NCBI GenBank assembly: GCA_903871855.1
Contig: CAIQIK010000020.1
Location: forward strand, 62,001 to 126,000
DNA length: 64,000 nt
Reading direction: 5' to 3'
Origin: an uncultured Caldisericota bacterium
GTDB lineage: Bacteria; Caldisericota; Caldisericia; Cryosericales; Cryosericaceae
The notes beneath the pieces are model-generated. The model saw only the letters and a program-made list of their open reading frames with translations. It had not been told where the DNA came from and did not search any database. This document shows, in pieces, positions 1 to 7,486 of this stretch (position 1 is the first letter of the stretch; each line of letters opens with the position of its first letter). The position numbers were made by a program, and so were the translations under genes.

Positions 1-2
1 TG

Positions 3-905
3 GATGCACGTATCGTTTCCGGTCACCGCATGTGTGCTGGCTGCGGCATTGGCGCTGTCATCAAGAACGTTCTTGCGGCGTCGGACAAACCGGTCATTGT
101 GCTCAACGCGACAGGGTGCCTTGAGGTTGTAACGACGATCTATCCATTCACGGCGTGGAACACTCCGTGGATGCACCTGACGTTTGAGAATGCTGCTGCG
201 GTGGCTGCGGGAGTCGAGTCTGCATACAAGTCGCTCAAGCGCCGCGGCAGGATCGAAAGCGATATTAACATCCTTGCGGTCGGCGGCGACGGTGGCACCT
301 ACGACATAGGATTCCAGGCTCTGTCCGGAGCGCTTGAGCGCAAGCACAACTTCATGTACCTTGTCTACGACAATGAGGGGTACATGAACACTGGTAACCA
401 GCGCAGCGGTGCAACTCCGTTCGGCGCTAGCACGACGACTGTTCCAGCGGGAAAGTTCAGCTTCGGCAAGCCGCAGTGGCGAAAGAACCTCGTGGAGATT
501 GCAGCAGCTCACCGCATCCCCTATGTTGGCCAGGCAGCAGTTCACAACACACTGGACCTGTACAAGAAGGCGCAGAAGGGTTTCAATGCTGATGGTCCGG
601 CCGTTCTTGCCGTTCTGCAGCCCTGCACAACCAACTGGTCTTTTGATCCTGCGCTCACCATGCAATACTCCAAGCTGGCTGTCGAGACCAACTTCTGGCC
701 ACTGTACGAGATCGAGAGCGGTGTCGTACATATCAATACCAAGCCCTCCAACCGCAAACCGATCGAGGAGTTTCTTAAGGGTCAGAGCCGCTTCAAGCAT
801 CTGTTCCGGGCAGGTAACGAACACATCATTGCCGAGATGCAGAAGATGATCGACGATGAGTGGGCTCGCCTGCTCAAGATCGAGGAGTCTGGCATCCAGT
901 TCTGA
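3..905 (+). CDS. porB: 2-oxoacid:ferredoxin oxidoreductase beta subunit (pyruvate synthase PorB-like), 5' truncated by window edge
   Basis: This is the thiamine-diphosphate subunit that oxidatively decarboxylates pyruvate (or another 2-oxoacid) to the acyl-CoA and reduces ferredoxin. The reading frame is open to the first base of the window, reading DARIVSGHRMCAGCG, so the true start lies upstream and the internal ATG at 30 is not the start. Visible hallmarks are the CAGC pair and a third Cys (NATGC) near the N-terminus, a fourth Cys in LQPCTTNW (together the [4Fe-4S] ligands of PorB), the TDP/Mg motif GDGGTYDIGF and the following YDNEGYMNTG. The alpha, gamma and delta subunits are presumably just outside the window. 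Substrate preference (pyruvate or 2-oxoisovalerate) cannot be decided from this fragment. Confidence 0.9.
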   Translation, partial: DARIVSGHRMCAGCGIGAVIKNVLAASDKPVIVLNATGCLEVVTTIYPFTAWNTPWMHLTFENAAAVAAGVESAYKSLKRRGRIESDINILAVGGDGGTYDIGFQALSGALERKHNFMYLVYDNEGYMNTGNQRSGATPFGASTTTVPAGKFSFGKPQWRKNLVEIAAAHRIPYVGQAAVHNTLDLYKKAQKGFNADGPAVLAVLQPCTTNWSFDPALTMQYSKLAVETNFWPLYEIESGVVHINTKPSNRKPIEEFLKGQSRFKHLFRAGNEHIIAEMQKMIDDEWARLLKIEESGIQF

Positions 906-932
906 ACCGCCTGAGTCTCACGTTGTATTCGT

Positions 933-962
933 CAGCCCACCGGCTACAATGGCGGTGGGCTG
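933..962 (+). promoter_or_regulatory. Perfect 10-bp inverted repeat containing a -10-like hexamer
   Basis: Arms CAGCCCACCG (933-942) and CGGTGGGCTG (953-962) are exact complements around a 10-nt loop. No T-tract follows, so it is a poor intrinsic terminator. TACAAT at 945-950 has a TTGTAT-like hexamer about 16 bp upstream, so the structure could instead be an operator overlapping the promoter of the next gene. Function is inferred only. Confidence 0.4.
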
Positions 963-984
963 ATTGCGTCAGAGGAGTAACTCA

Positions 985-1923
985 ATGACAACGAAGACCG
1001 TGTTCTATTCTGTCACGGGGCGTTCTCGAATGGTAGCCGAAGGCGCAGCGGTGACACTGAATGCCCCGCTCTTTTGCCTGATCGATCGCTTCACTGCTCA
1101 ACCTGCCGGATGGAAGCATGCAGCAAAGCGGGCAGTTCGAGGGTTTGACCTGGGAATTTTGAACACCCTCGGCGTATCATTCGACCGAGGGGACAGAGTT
1201 GTTTTCGTTTTTCCCTACTGGAATGGGGATGTCGTGCCTGCAGTATCTGGATTTGTCCGCTCAATTGGACTCACGGGCGTCACTGTATTCCTGGTGATGA
1301 CGCGTCGATGGAACGGTGGTGACGAGCTGATAGCTCAGCTCGAGGATGACATTGTCAGGCAGGGAGGAACGATTGGCGGGGTCTTCAGCCTTCGCACTCT
1401 GTGGCGAGTGCGGCAACGTCTCCGGTCGCTGGGGAGTCGTGTCGGACAACAGATTGCGCGGGAAGCGCAGGGAGCGCCGTACAGTCTCCAGGAACTGCTG
1501 GAGGATGCAATCGAGGATGAGGTCGAGGCAGGCGCTCGCTACCAGCAACTTGTCGAGATGACCCCCAACAGGCGTCTCAAGGCAACGTTCAGCGCTCTTG
1601 CAGTCGGTGAAGCTGCCCATGCTCAGGAGTTACAGCGGTTGCATCGCGCATATGCGGGCGTTGTCTACGAGCCACACAGGGCAGCCATTGCTTCTTTGAA
1701 GCCAGAGCAGATTCCTGATGTCACCGCTCTGCTTCAAGGACTCAGCGTTGTCATGGAAGCTGAACAGAAGGCCTTCATGGGATACCGTGCTATCGCGGCG
1801 CGGTACCCCAGCCAGCCCGATGTTGTTCGCCAGATGCTGACACTGGCCCGTTCTGACTTTCAGCACTACAGGGACGCGAGGGGCATGTACAACATGCTGA
1901 GTCGCCATCGCTCTAAGCGTTGA
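985..1923 (+). CDS. Flavodoxin-like domain fused to a ferritin-like (rubrerythrin-type) domain
   Basis: The protein is 312 residues when started at ATG 985, which has GAGGAG nine bases upstream; an upstream in-frame start at 964 lacks a site. The first ~150 residues look like a flavodoxin/FMN-reductase fold: a beta strand followed by YSVTGRSRMVAEG (phosphate-loop-like) and later VFVFPYWNGD. From about residue 165 the sequence turns into a four-helix ferritin-like domain with carboxylate/His helices (EDAIEDEVEAGARY, GEAAHAQEL, EAEQKAFMGY, RSDFQHYRDA) spaced like rubrerythrin di-iron ligands. Such a protein could pass electrons from FMN to a di-iron peroxide- or O2-reducing centre in an anaerobe, but that role is inference. 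It sits alone between porB and the Fe-S genes. Domain calls come from reading the sequence, not from a profile search. Confidence 0.6.
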   Translation: MTTKTVFYSVTGRSRMVAEGAAVTLNAPLFCLIDRFTAQPAGWKHAAKRAVRGFDLGILNTLGVSFDRGDRVVFVFPYWNGDVVPAVSGFVRSIGLTGVTVFLVMTRRWNGGDELIAQLEDDIVRQGGTIGGVFSLRTLWRVRQRLRSLGSRVGQQIAREAQGAPYSLQELLEDAIEDEVEAGARYQQLVEMTPNRRLKATFSALAVGEAAHAQELQRLHRAYAGVVYEPHRAAIASLKPEQIPDVTALLQGLSVVMEAEQKAFMGYRAIAARYPSQPDVVRQMLTLARSDFQHYRDARGMYNMLSRHRSKR

Positions 1924-1948
1924 CACGTATTCTCCGCTTTTTCATGTG

Positions 1949-1975
1949 TTGACACTACGCCGTTCGTGATAGGCT
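1949..1975 (+). promoter_or_regulatory. Possible sigma-70 promoter for the cysteine desulfurase operon
   Basis: A perfect TTGACA (1949-1954) is followed after 15 bp by TAGGCT (1970-1975). The -10 match is weak and the spacing short. It lies about 60 bp before the strong GGAGGT site of the next gene. Confidence 0.35.
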
Positions 1976-2035
1976 GAAAGAAGAAATCCTGCATTTGAGG
2001 CTGTTGTTGCCCGCCGCAGGAAAAGGAGGTAGGCA

Positions 2036-3217
2036 ATGATTTATCTTGACAACTTCCGCAGTACGATGGTTGCGCCTGAGGTCTGGGAAACTATGCGCAC
2101 TGCTGCTATTGATGAATATGCGGTGCCGGCAGCATTCACGCAGTGCGGCACTGGTGCCGCAGAACTCATAGAGAGAGCACAGGACCGGCTTGCAACTGCT
2201 ATTGGAGCTTCGCAGAATGAGGTCGTGTTTACGGGAAGTGGCACCGAAGCCATCAACATAGCGCTGTGGGGCGGGGTGTGGGCGCAGACAGTCGACAAAC
2301 CGGAGATTGTCACGAGCGAGATCGAGTATCCTGCTACGCTCGCGGTGTACAGGGCGCTGGAGAAGGAGGGCTACAAGGCCCACTACATCAAGGTCGACGG
2401 TGAGGGAATGTATGATCTCGACCAGCTTTCCTCGGTGCTGAATGAGCACACGGTGATGGTCAGCATGATGGGCGTAAACCATATGATTGGCACGATCGAA
2501 CCTCTCGCCCAGGCAGGAACCATCGTCGCCGAGGCGTCGCAACGCGCAGGCCGCAGGATTCCATTTCATGTGGATTTCGCCAGTGCACTGCAGACACAGC
2601 GACTGGATGTCGACGCGGTGAAGGCAGACCTGGTGAGCTTCTCCAGCAACAAGATCCATGGTCCCAAAGGTGTTGGGGCTCTCTACGTGCGAAAGGGCAC
2701 GAAGATTCGTCCCATCACCTTTGGCTCGGAGTCGTACTCTCCGCTTGTGCCGGGTACACCAAACACGATGGGTATTGCAGGATTCGACAAGGCCGTCGAA
2801 TTGCTGTATGCGACCTTCGACAAAGATGTTGAGCGCATGCGAGGCCTCACGAATCGACTCGCTGCCGGCATCCGTGAGCACGTTCCGCATATCCTGCTCA
2901 ACGGACCGGACAGCGCCGGAAGAGCCGCATCCCATCTGTGCTACAGTTTCCTGTTCATCGAGGGCGAGGCGATCATGATGTTCCTCGACATGGACGGGAT
3001 CGTGGTCGACACTGGTTCAGCCTGCGCGGCCGCAACGCTGAAACCAAACTACATTCTTATGGCCATCGGGCGCAATCACGAGCAGGCGCATGGGTCGATC
3101 CGCTTCACATTGTCTCGGTACAACACTGAGGCTGATGTCGATACTGCTCTAGCGAAGCTTATCCCGATCGTGGAACGCTTGCGTGCTCAGAGTACGATCA
3201 GGCCACCTGCACAATAA
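2036..3217 (+). CDS. Cysteine desulfurase-family protein (class V aminotransferase fold) with altered PLP pocket
   Basis: The family removes sulfur from cysteine through a PLP aldimine and an active-site persulfide, supplying Fe-S assembly. Length (393 residues) fits NifS/IscS. The PLP lysine is in SSNKIHGPKGVGALYV and a catalytic-loop cysteine is in TGSACAAATLKPNY. Three normally strict pocket residues differ. The stacking His of the xEHxA motif is Tyr (SEIEYPAT). The Gln of HxDxxQA is Ser (HVDFASAL). The His preceding the PLP Lys is Asn. The start is fixed by GGAGGT just upstream of ATG 2036. The IscU-like scaffold gene follows 9 bp downstream, which supports an Fe-S or sulfur-transfer role. 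The substitutions suggest a divergent subfamily; activity as a standard desulfurase is likely but not certain. Confidence 0.82.
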   Translation: MIYLDNFRSTMVAPEVWETMRTAAIDEYAVPAAFTQCGTGAAELIERAQDRLATAIGASQNEVVFTGSGTEAINIALWGGVWAQTVDKPEIVTSEIEYPATLAVYRALEKEGYKAHYIKVDGEGMYDLDQLSSVLNEHTVMVSMMGVNHMIGTIEPLAQAGTIVAEASQRAGRRIPFHVDFASALQTQRLDVDAVKADLVSFSSNKIHGPKGVGALYVRKGTKIRPITFGSESYSPLVPGTPNTMGIAGFDKAVELLYATFDKDVERMRGLTNRLAAGIREHVPHILLNGPDSAGRAASHLCYSFLFIEGEAIMMFLDMDGIVVDTGSACAAATLKPNYILMAIGRNHEQAHGSIRFTLSRYNTEADVDTALAKLIPIVERLRAQSTIRPPAQ

Positions 3218-3226
3218 GGAGGTACC

Positions 3227-3859
3227 ATGGCAATCAAGTACACTGCGAAAGTCATCGAGCACTTCAAGAGCCCGCACAACATCGGCGTCATCGAAAACGC
3301 CGATGCTTGTGCCACTGAAGGATCACCCGCGTGCGGTGATGAGATCACGGTCTACCTGAAGATTAACAAGGCAACCGACCGTATCGAGGATGTGAAATTC
3401 CAGTCCTACGGCTGTGCCTCCAACATAGCGACAGGGTCTATCATCACCGACTTGGCCAAGGGCAAAACGATCGACGAGGCTGAGGCGATCACGTGGAAGC
3501 AGGCCGCCGACGAGTTGGGGGGTCTCCCCCCTGTCAAGATGCACTGCTCTGTTCTCGCGGTCGATGGGCTCCGGTCGGCCATCCGCAAGTACAAGAAAGA
3601 GGTGAAGGGCATCGACTATGATTCCACGCTTGACGTGAAGACCGTGACCGAGGAATTGAAGCATGTACTGTGGCCGCCGGTCGGTGTCGACATCATCACA
3701 CTCAAGCTGGTAAAATACATTGGGATTGACCAGGGTGCGGTCAAGGTCGAAATCAGCATCAACTCTGACGATAAGTTCCTGGACCCGACGATTAATGAGA
3801 TCGTCGAACATGTCAGCAAGATCCGGGGGGTTAAATCGGTCAACGTCGAAAACGTCTAA
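3227..3859 (+). CDS. IscU/NifU-type Fe-S scaffold fused to a MIP18/DUF59-like domain
   Basis: Residues 1-130 are an IscU-like scaffold with the three cluster cysteines in order: [18 protein letters not shown] and MHCSVLA. The catalytic Asp after the first Cys is kept. The rest (about 135-210) has the pattern of the MIP18/DUF59 Fe-S maturation fold: [16 protein letters not shown], then KVEISIN, then a helix and [10 protein letters not shown]. The usual CP motif of that fold is replaced by FLDP. AAGGAGG precedes ATG 3227, and the gene is the immediate partner of the cysteine desulfurase. The protein probably assembles clusters for the many Fe-S enzymes encoded in this window. The C-terminal assignment is from pattern only; a NifU-C (Nfu) origin is less likely because no CxxC is present. 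Confidence 0.8.
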   Translation: MAIKYTAKVIEHFKSPHNIGVIENADACATEGSPACGDEITVYLKINKATDRIEDVKFQSYGCASNIATGSIITDLAKGKTIDEAEAITWKQAADELGGLPPVKMHCSVLAVDGLRSAIRKYKKEVKGIDYDSTLDVKTVTEELKHVLWPPVGVDIITLKLVKYIGIDQGAVKVEISINSDDKFLDPTINEIVEHVSKIRGVKSVNVENV

Positions 3860-3903
3860 GTCTTGTGCGCATTGCAGCAAGCTCAGCTTGTGTGGAGGAA
3901 ACC

Positions 3904-4932
3904 ATGATCGATTTTCGTTCTGATACCGTCACGAAGCCTACACAAGCTATGCGTGATGCCATGGCAACGGCCGAGGTCGGCGACGATGTTTACCGCGAAG
4001 ACCCTACCGTCGTCAGACTGGAAGACCTGGGTGCAAAGATGCTGGGCAAGGAGGCTGGTCTGTTTGTGTGTTCGGGCACGATGGGTAATCAGGTCGCCAT
4101 TATGACGCACACACAGCGAGGGGATGAACTCATTACGGAAGCCGAGAGTCACATCTTCTATTATGAGGTTGGCGACATCGCGATGCTGTCAGGCGTCCAG
4201 GCTCGGCAGGTTCCAGGCAAGCGGGGTGTTATGGACCCGGATGAGGTCAAGCGTGCCATCCGCGATTCCAGCAACATTCATTTTCCGCGGACGTCCCTCA
4301 TCGCTGTTGAAAATACTCACAATCGAGGCGGAGGTAAGGTCTGGCCTATCGAGTACATGCGCGAGATTGCGGCAACGGCGCGTGAGCGTGGCATTGCCGT
4401 GCATATGGATGGAGCGCGGATCTTCAATGCGTCGATCGCTTCTGACATCGCACCGGACGTGTGGGCATCCTATGCCGATTCTGTCATGTTCTGTCTTTCC
4501 AAAGGCTTGTGCGCTCCCGTCGGGTCGCTGCTGGTGGGATCAAGAGACTGGATTGAACGGGCGCGCAAGAACCGCAAGCGCCTGGGAGGTGGTCTTCGTC
4601 AGGTCGGCATTCTAGCGGCTGCCGGCATTGTAGCGCTTGAGACGATGGTGGACAGGCTGGCGGAGGACCATGCCAACGCGAAACTGCTCGCAAGCGAGCT
4701 GGCCGGCATCGGGTACGGGACCGATCCTTCTGAAGCCGAAACCAACATGGTTATGGTCGACGTCAGTGCAAGTAGCAACGATGCTTCGTCGTTTGTGGTC
4801 GCGGTCAAGGAGAGGGGTATTCTTTGCAATGCTGTCACGCCGACTACTGTCCGGCTGGTCACGCACCACGATGTGACGACCGATCAGTGTCGTGAGACCG
4901 TCGAGGTTTTCAGGTCACTGCTGCACACCTAG
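3904..4932 (+). CDS. ltaE: Low-specificity L-threonine/allo-threonine aldolase
   Basis: This is a PLP enzyme that cleaves threonine (or allo-threonine) to glycine and acetaldehyde. The start at ATG 3904 gives the family N-terminus [13 protein letters not shown] and is preceded by TGGAGGAAA; the in-frame ATG at 3865 is too far upstream. Other hallmarks are [13 protein letters not shown], the tetramer/PLP region [20 protein letters not shown], and the PLP lysine in [12 protein letters not shown]. The length of 342 residues is normal. It follows the Fe-S scaffold gene by 44 bp and is probably co-transcribed, although no functional link to Fe-S assembly is evident. Confidence 0.92.
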   Translation: MIDFRSDTVTKPTQAMRDAMATAEVGDDVYREDPTVVRLEDLGAKMLGKEAGLFVCSGTMGNQVAIMTHTQRGDELITEAESHIFYYEVGDIAMLSGVQARQVPGKRGVMDPDEVKRAIRDSSNIHFPRTSLIAVENTHNRGGGKVWPIEYMREIAATARERGIAVHMDGARIFNASIASDIAPDVWASYADSVMFCLSKGLCAPVGSLLVGSRDWIERARKNRKRLGGGLRQVGILAAAGIVALETMVDRLAEDHANAKLLASELAGIGYGTDPSEAETNMVMVDVSASSNDASSFVVAVKERGILCNAVTPTTVRLVTHHDVTTDQCRETVEVFRSLLHT

Positions 4933-4959
4933 GCAATTATCCGCGTCAAGGAGGAAACA

Positions 4960-5247
4960 ATGTTGAAACCAATACACGTTGAAGGAATACACACCAAGCA
5001 CAGCGTCTTTCTCTACACGCTGAGTACCTGCGGGTGGTGCCGCAAGACGAAGGCACTACTGCAGGAACTGGGGGTCGCGTACGACTACGTCGATGTCGAC
5101 CAGCAGGAGGGCAGCAACAGGGAACTGGCCAAGCAGGAGGTCCTGAAATGGAATCCAGCGTGTTCGTTTCCGACCATCGTCGTGGATGGCAAGGATTGTG
5201 TCGTGGGGTTTCAGGAAGACAAGATTCGAGAGCTTGCGGCCGAATGA
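4960..5247 (+). CDS. Glutaredoxin-like protein with CGWC active site
   Basis: A 95-residue thioredoxin-fold protein: beta strand [19 protein letters not shown], then VAYDYVDVD, then the cis-Pro segment [20 protein letters not shown]. The CGWC dithiol at residues 24-27 is closer to NrdH/archaeal glutaredoxins than to CPYC types. AAGGAGGAAA precedes ATG 4960. The next gene overlaps by ATGA and encodes a ferredoxin:thioredoxin-reductase-like protein, so this glutaredoxin is probably reduced by ferredoxin rather than by glutathione or NADPH. An extra Cys pair (NPACSFP, GKDC) is present. Confidence 0.88.
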   Translation: MLKPIHVEGIHTKHSVFLYTLSTCGWCRKTKALLQELGVAYDYVDVDQQEGSNRELAKQEVLKWNPACSFPTIVVDGKDCVVGFQEDKIRELAAE

Positions 5248-5744
5248 GCAGCATAGTGGACGAACGTGTCGCTGAGGTCTGGGAGAGACTCGTCCTCGAG
5301 GCACGGGATGCAGGATACGCTGTCAATCCTGACGACGCTTTTGCCAGGGAGCTGGTCCGGGGTCTGTTGGAGAACGAGGCACGCTACGGATATCGGGCCT
5401 GCCCCTGCCGTCTGGCATCAGGAGTAAGAGAGCGAGATGTCGACCTTGTCTGTCCGTGTGACTATCGGGACGCCGATCTCGACGAATATGGTGCCTGCTA
5501 TTGCGCTTTGTACGTCTCGCCCGAGATCAGTCGTGGACAGAAGACTGCCACATCCATTCCAGACCGGCGTCCGGTCGGCGGGCCAGCTGCGCCCGCGGAG
5601 AAAATGGAACAACTGCATGTAGCCGGGCTCATGTTCCCGGTATGGCGCTGCAAGGTTTGCGGGTACCTCTGCGCAAGGCCACAGCCTCCGCTGGTCTGTC
5701 CAGTCTGCAAGGCCGGCAAGGAGCGTTTCGAGCGCTTCATGTAG
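5244..5744 (+). CDS. Ferredoxin:thioredoxin reductase catalytic-type domain fused to a C-terminal rubredoxin-like domain
   Basis: The first ~110 residues carry the FTR catalytic-chain cysteine pattern, in order CPCR, CPCDYRD and [10 protein letters not shown], which holds the [4Fe-4S] cluster and redox disulfide. The C-terminal ~45 residues form a rubredoxin-like iron site: [10 protein letters not shown]...CPVCKAG. The start at ATG 5244 overlaps the glutaredoxin stop (ATGA). The family transfers single electrons from ferredoxin to a disulfide. The rubredoxin module could serve as an extra one-electron relay. Together with the preceding gene this looks like a ferredoxin:glutaredoxin reductase couple, as known from some anaerobic prokaryotes. 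Confidence 0.85.
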   Translation: MSSIVDERVAEVWERLVLEARDAGYAVNPDDAFARELVRGLLENEARYGYRACPCRLASGVRERDVDLVCPCDYRDADLDEYGACYCALYVSPEISRGQKTATSIPDRRPVGGPAAPAEKMEQLHVAGLMFPVWRCKVCGYLCARPQPPLVCPVCKAGKERFERFM

Positions 5745-5976
5745 TATGACGTAGAACAATCGTCATGGGCTGCACGTGCCGGAGAGGAAATGTGGGCCGT
5801 GACGCTTCGACGCAGTGACTTGGCATCGCTGGTGTTGACTCTTTTAAGGCTGATTGGTCGGCTTGCCGTGTCGAGAACACTCATTGCAGCAGTCAAGAGC
5901 GCTCTGCATGCGTGTATCAGCGCGCGTTGGGTCGTGAACACATTTCCAGAGAGACCATCGGGCTGAACACGCAATG

Positions 5977-6005
5977 TTGACAAGACGCGAGCGTTCTGCT
6001 ATAGT
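5977..6005 (+). promoter_or_regulatory. Strong sigma-70 promoter for the ABC-2 efflux operon
   Basis: TTGACA (5977-5982) and TATAGT (6000-6005) are separated by the ideal 17 bp. The predicted transcript starts near 6012, leaving an untranslated leader of about 240 nt before the ATPase gene. Confidence 0.7.
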
Positions 6006-6060
6006 CACACAACCTCGGCAAACGGGGGGCTCGACCATTCGTGAATATGGAGGTATCTCA

Positions 6061-6090
6061 ATGGTAGACAATAGAATTTGCACCAACTGA
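6061..6090 (+). CDS. Nine-codon leader ORF (MVDNRICTN)
   Basis: GGAGGT (6049-6054) lies at the ideal six bases before ATG 6061, and the frame ends at TGA 6090. This is a far better initiation region than chance would give in a leader RNA. It is followed by inverted repeats and then the ABC ATPase. The arrangement resembles translation-attenuation leaders of resistance and efflux genes, but no regulation is demonstrated. Confidence 0.45.
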   Translation: MVDNRICTN

Positions 6091-6207
6091 TGACAGGGGT
6101 GCTGTTGATTGGACAAGCTGCAGCCAAGAGTTTGCCACAGTAAACGCAGGACAGTCAATTCCTCAGTCACTGACTCTCACAGAGTCCGTCAGTAGTCTCT
6201 CCTGTCA
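6091..6207 (+). promoter_or_regulatory. Competing RNA stems after the leader ORF (candidate attenuator)
   Basis: TGACAGG (6091-6097) can pair with CCTGTCA (6201-6207). GACTCT (6172-6177) pairs with AGAGTC (6181-6186) across a three-base loop. ACTGAC (6169-6174) pairs with GTCAGT (6188-6193). The first arm begins directly after the leader stop codon, so a ribosome stalled on the leader would mask it. Folding energies were not computed. Confidence 0.4.
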
Positions 6208-6249
6208 TACAGTCGCTTTTCCCCACACTTGTTCTGGAGGTAGCACTGT

Positions 6250-7254
6250 ATGCATACAGCTATTCAAGTAGAGAACCTCACTCGCGTCTTCAACCGCAGG
6301 GGCACCGCTCCTTTTCACGCGTTGCGAGGCATCAGCTTCGACGTGTCGTATGGCGAGATCTTCGGTCTTCTGGGCCCAAACGGCGCCGGCAAGACGACGA
6401 CCATCAAGATCATGTCGACGTTGCTGCTACCTACGTCTGGGTGTGTTACCGTTGCCGGCTTCGACGTCGAGAAAGACTACGCTCATGTACGACCGCTCAT
6501 CGGCCTTATTTCCGGAGGCGAGACCTCGGGCTATGGTATTCTCACCGTCGAGGAGCAGCTCTGGATGTTTAGTCAGTTCTACGGTATGGAGACACCCGTG
6601 GCTCGCGCCCGGATCGAAGAATACCTCAAGCTCGTCGGAATGTGGGACAGCAGGCGTCAGCAGATGAACCGCCTGTCGACCGGCATGCGTCAGAAGGTCA
6701 ATCTGGTGCGCGGTCTGGTCACCGACCCAAAGGTACTGTTCCTCGACGAGCCGACGCTGGGCGTCGATGTGGAAGCCAGTGTCGTCATCCGCAGCATCGT
6801 GCGCGATTGGGTCCAGGAGAAGCCGGAACGCTCGGTCATTCTGACAACACACTACATGGCAGAGGCCGATGAACTCTGTTCGCGCGTGGCTATCATCAAC
6901 CATGGGCTCATTCTTGCGAACGCACCTCCATCACAACTCAAACAGGACCTGGACAGCAGGGCGCACTACGAGATCACGGTTGATCGGCTCACCGCGGGGC
7001 AGCTGGACCTTATCGCTGCATTCATGGGTGAAGGGAACGATCTCGTCCTGGGTGCCGACAAGGTAACCAACAGTCCAATGCTTGTCGCACATCTGATGCA
7101 CGAGAGTGACATCGCCCGTCTCATCACCGCGCTGGCAGAGCAGGGAGCAACACTTGAGTACATGCGCAAACTCGAGCCGACTCTGGAAGACGCGTTTCTT
7201 AAGATGGTGGGCAGGAGGTTCGAAGATGAAGAAGAAGCTTCTCCTGTTTCTTAG
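6250..7254 (+). CDS. ABC transporter ATP-binding protein, DrrA/CcmA (ABC-2) class
   Basis: A 334-residue ATPase with Walker A GPNGAGKTTT (about 43-52), signature LSTGMRQKVNLVRGL, Walker B VLFLDEPTLGVD and H-loop TTHYMAEAD. The class powers export of drugs, lipids or polysaccharide through two ABC-2 membrane subunits, which follow directly. The C-terminal ~80 residues, which end LEPTLEDAFLKMVGRR, are the usual DrrA-type accessory tail. TGGAGG precedes ATG 6250. The stop overlaps the next gene by 29 bp. Substrate is unknown. Confidence 0.92.
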   Translation: MHTAIQVENLTRVFNRRGTAPFHALRGISFDVSYGEIFGLLGPNGAGKTTTIKIMSTLLLPTSGCVTVAGFDVEKDYAHVRPLIGLISGGETSGYGILTVEEQLWMFSQFYGMETPVARARIEEYLKLVGMWDSRRQQMNRLSTGMRQKVNLVRGLVTDPKVLFLDEPTLGVDVEASVVIRSIVRDWVQEKPERSVILTTHYMAEADELCSRVAIINHGLILANAPPSQLKQDLDSRAHYEITVDRLTAGQLDLIAAFMGEGNDLVLGADKVTNSPMLVAHLMHESDIARLITALAEQGATLEYMRKLEPTLEDAFLKMVGRRFEDEEEASPVS

Positions 7255-7483
7255 AACGCTCAACGCGCGTGCCTATGTGCGCATTTTTGGACAGATGCGT
7301 GAGGCGACCTGGGTCGTCGCGAGTGTCCTGGGTGGTTTCTTCACGATGACGACCTACATCTACCTTTACCGGACGCTCGGCACCGGTTCTGAGTTCAGCG
7401 GACTGGTGGTGCTGGGTGGGTTCATGACTCCCTTTTTCCTGAATGTTCTGTGGGGTGTTGCGATGCAGTTGTACTGGGAGTAG
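7226..7483 (+). CDS. ABC-2 permease, N-terminal part ended by an in-frame TAG
   Basis: Starts at ATG 7226 behind AGGAGG inside the 3' end of the ATPase gene. Encodes 85 residues with one or two membrane segments (VVASVLGGFFTMTTYIYLY, LVVLGGFMTPFFLNVLWGV) and ends ...MQLYWE before TAG 7481-7483. The family normally continues LYWE-x-E-x-GNLE in one chain, and the next frame is exactly in register and supplies that continuation. Together they would make a typical ~271-residue ABC-2 permease. The locus is therefore either a nonsense pseudogene, a readthrough site, a reinitiation pair or a sequencing error. Confidence 0.75.
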   Translation: MKKKLLLFLRTLNARAYVRIFGQMREATWVVASVLGGFFTMTTYIYLYRTLGTGSEFSGLVVLGGFMTPFFLNVLWGVAMQLYWE

Positions 7484-7486
7484 GAA

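Larger units (their letters stand above)
5745..6249 (+). other. 505-bp intergenic region holding a promoter, a leader ORF and RNA hairpins
   Basis: No conventional gene is supported here; open frames on the minus strand have no recognisable product. The second half holds the promoter, the nine-codon ORF and inverted repeats listed separately, upstream of the ABC transporter operon. The first ~220 bp show nothing I can assign. Confidence 0.6.

Noticed and set aside
1955-2935. Long minus-strand ORF (326 codons) opposite the cysteine desulfurase
   Set aside because: Antisense shadow of a gene with clear family motifs; the product has no recognisable features.
5844-6170. Minus-strand ORF of 108 codons in the large intergenic region
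   Set aside because: No family features, runs against a strong plus-strand promoter and leader ORF.
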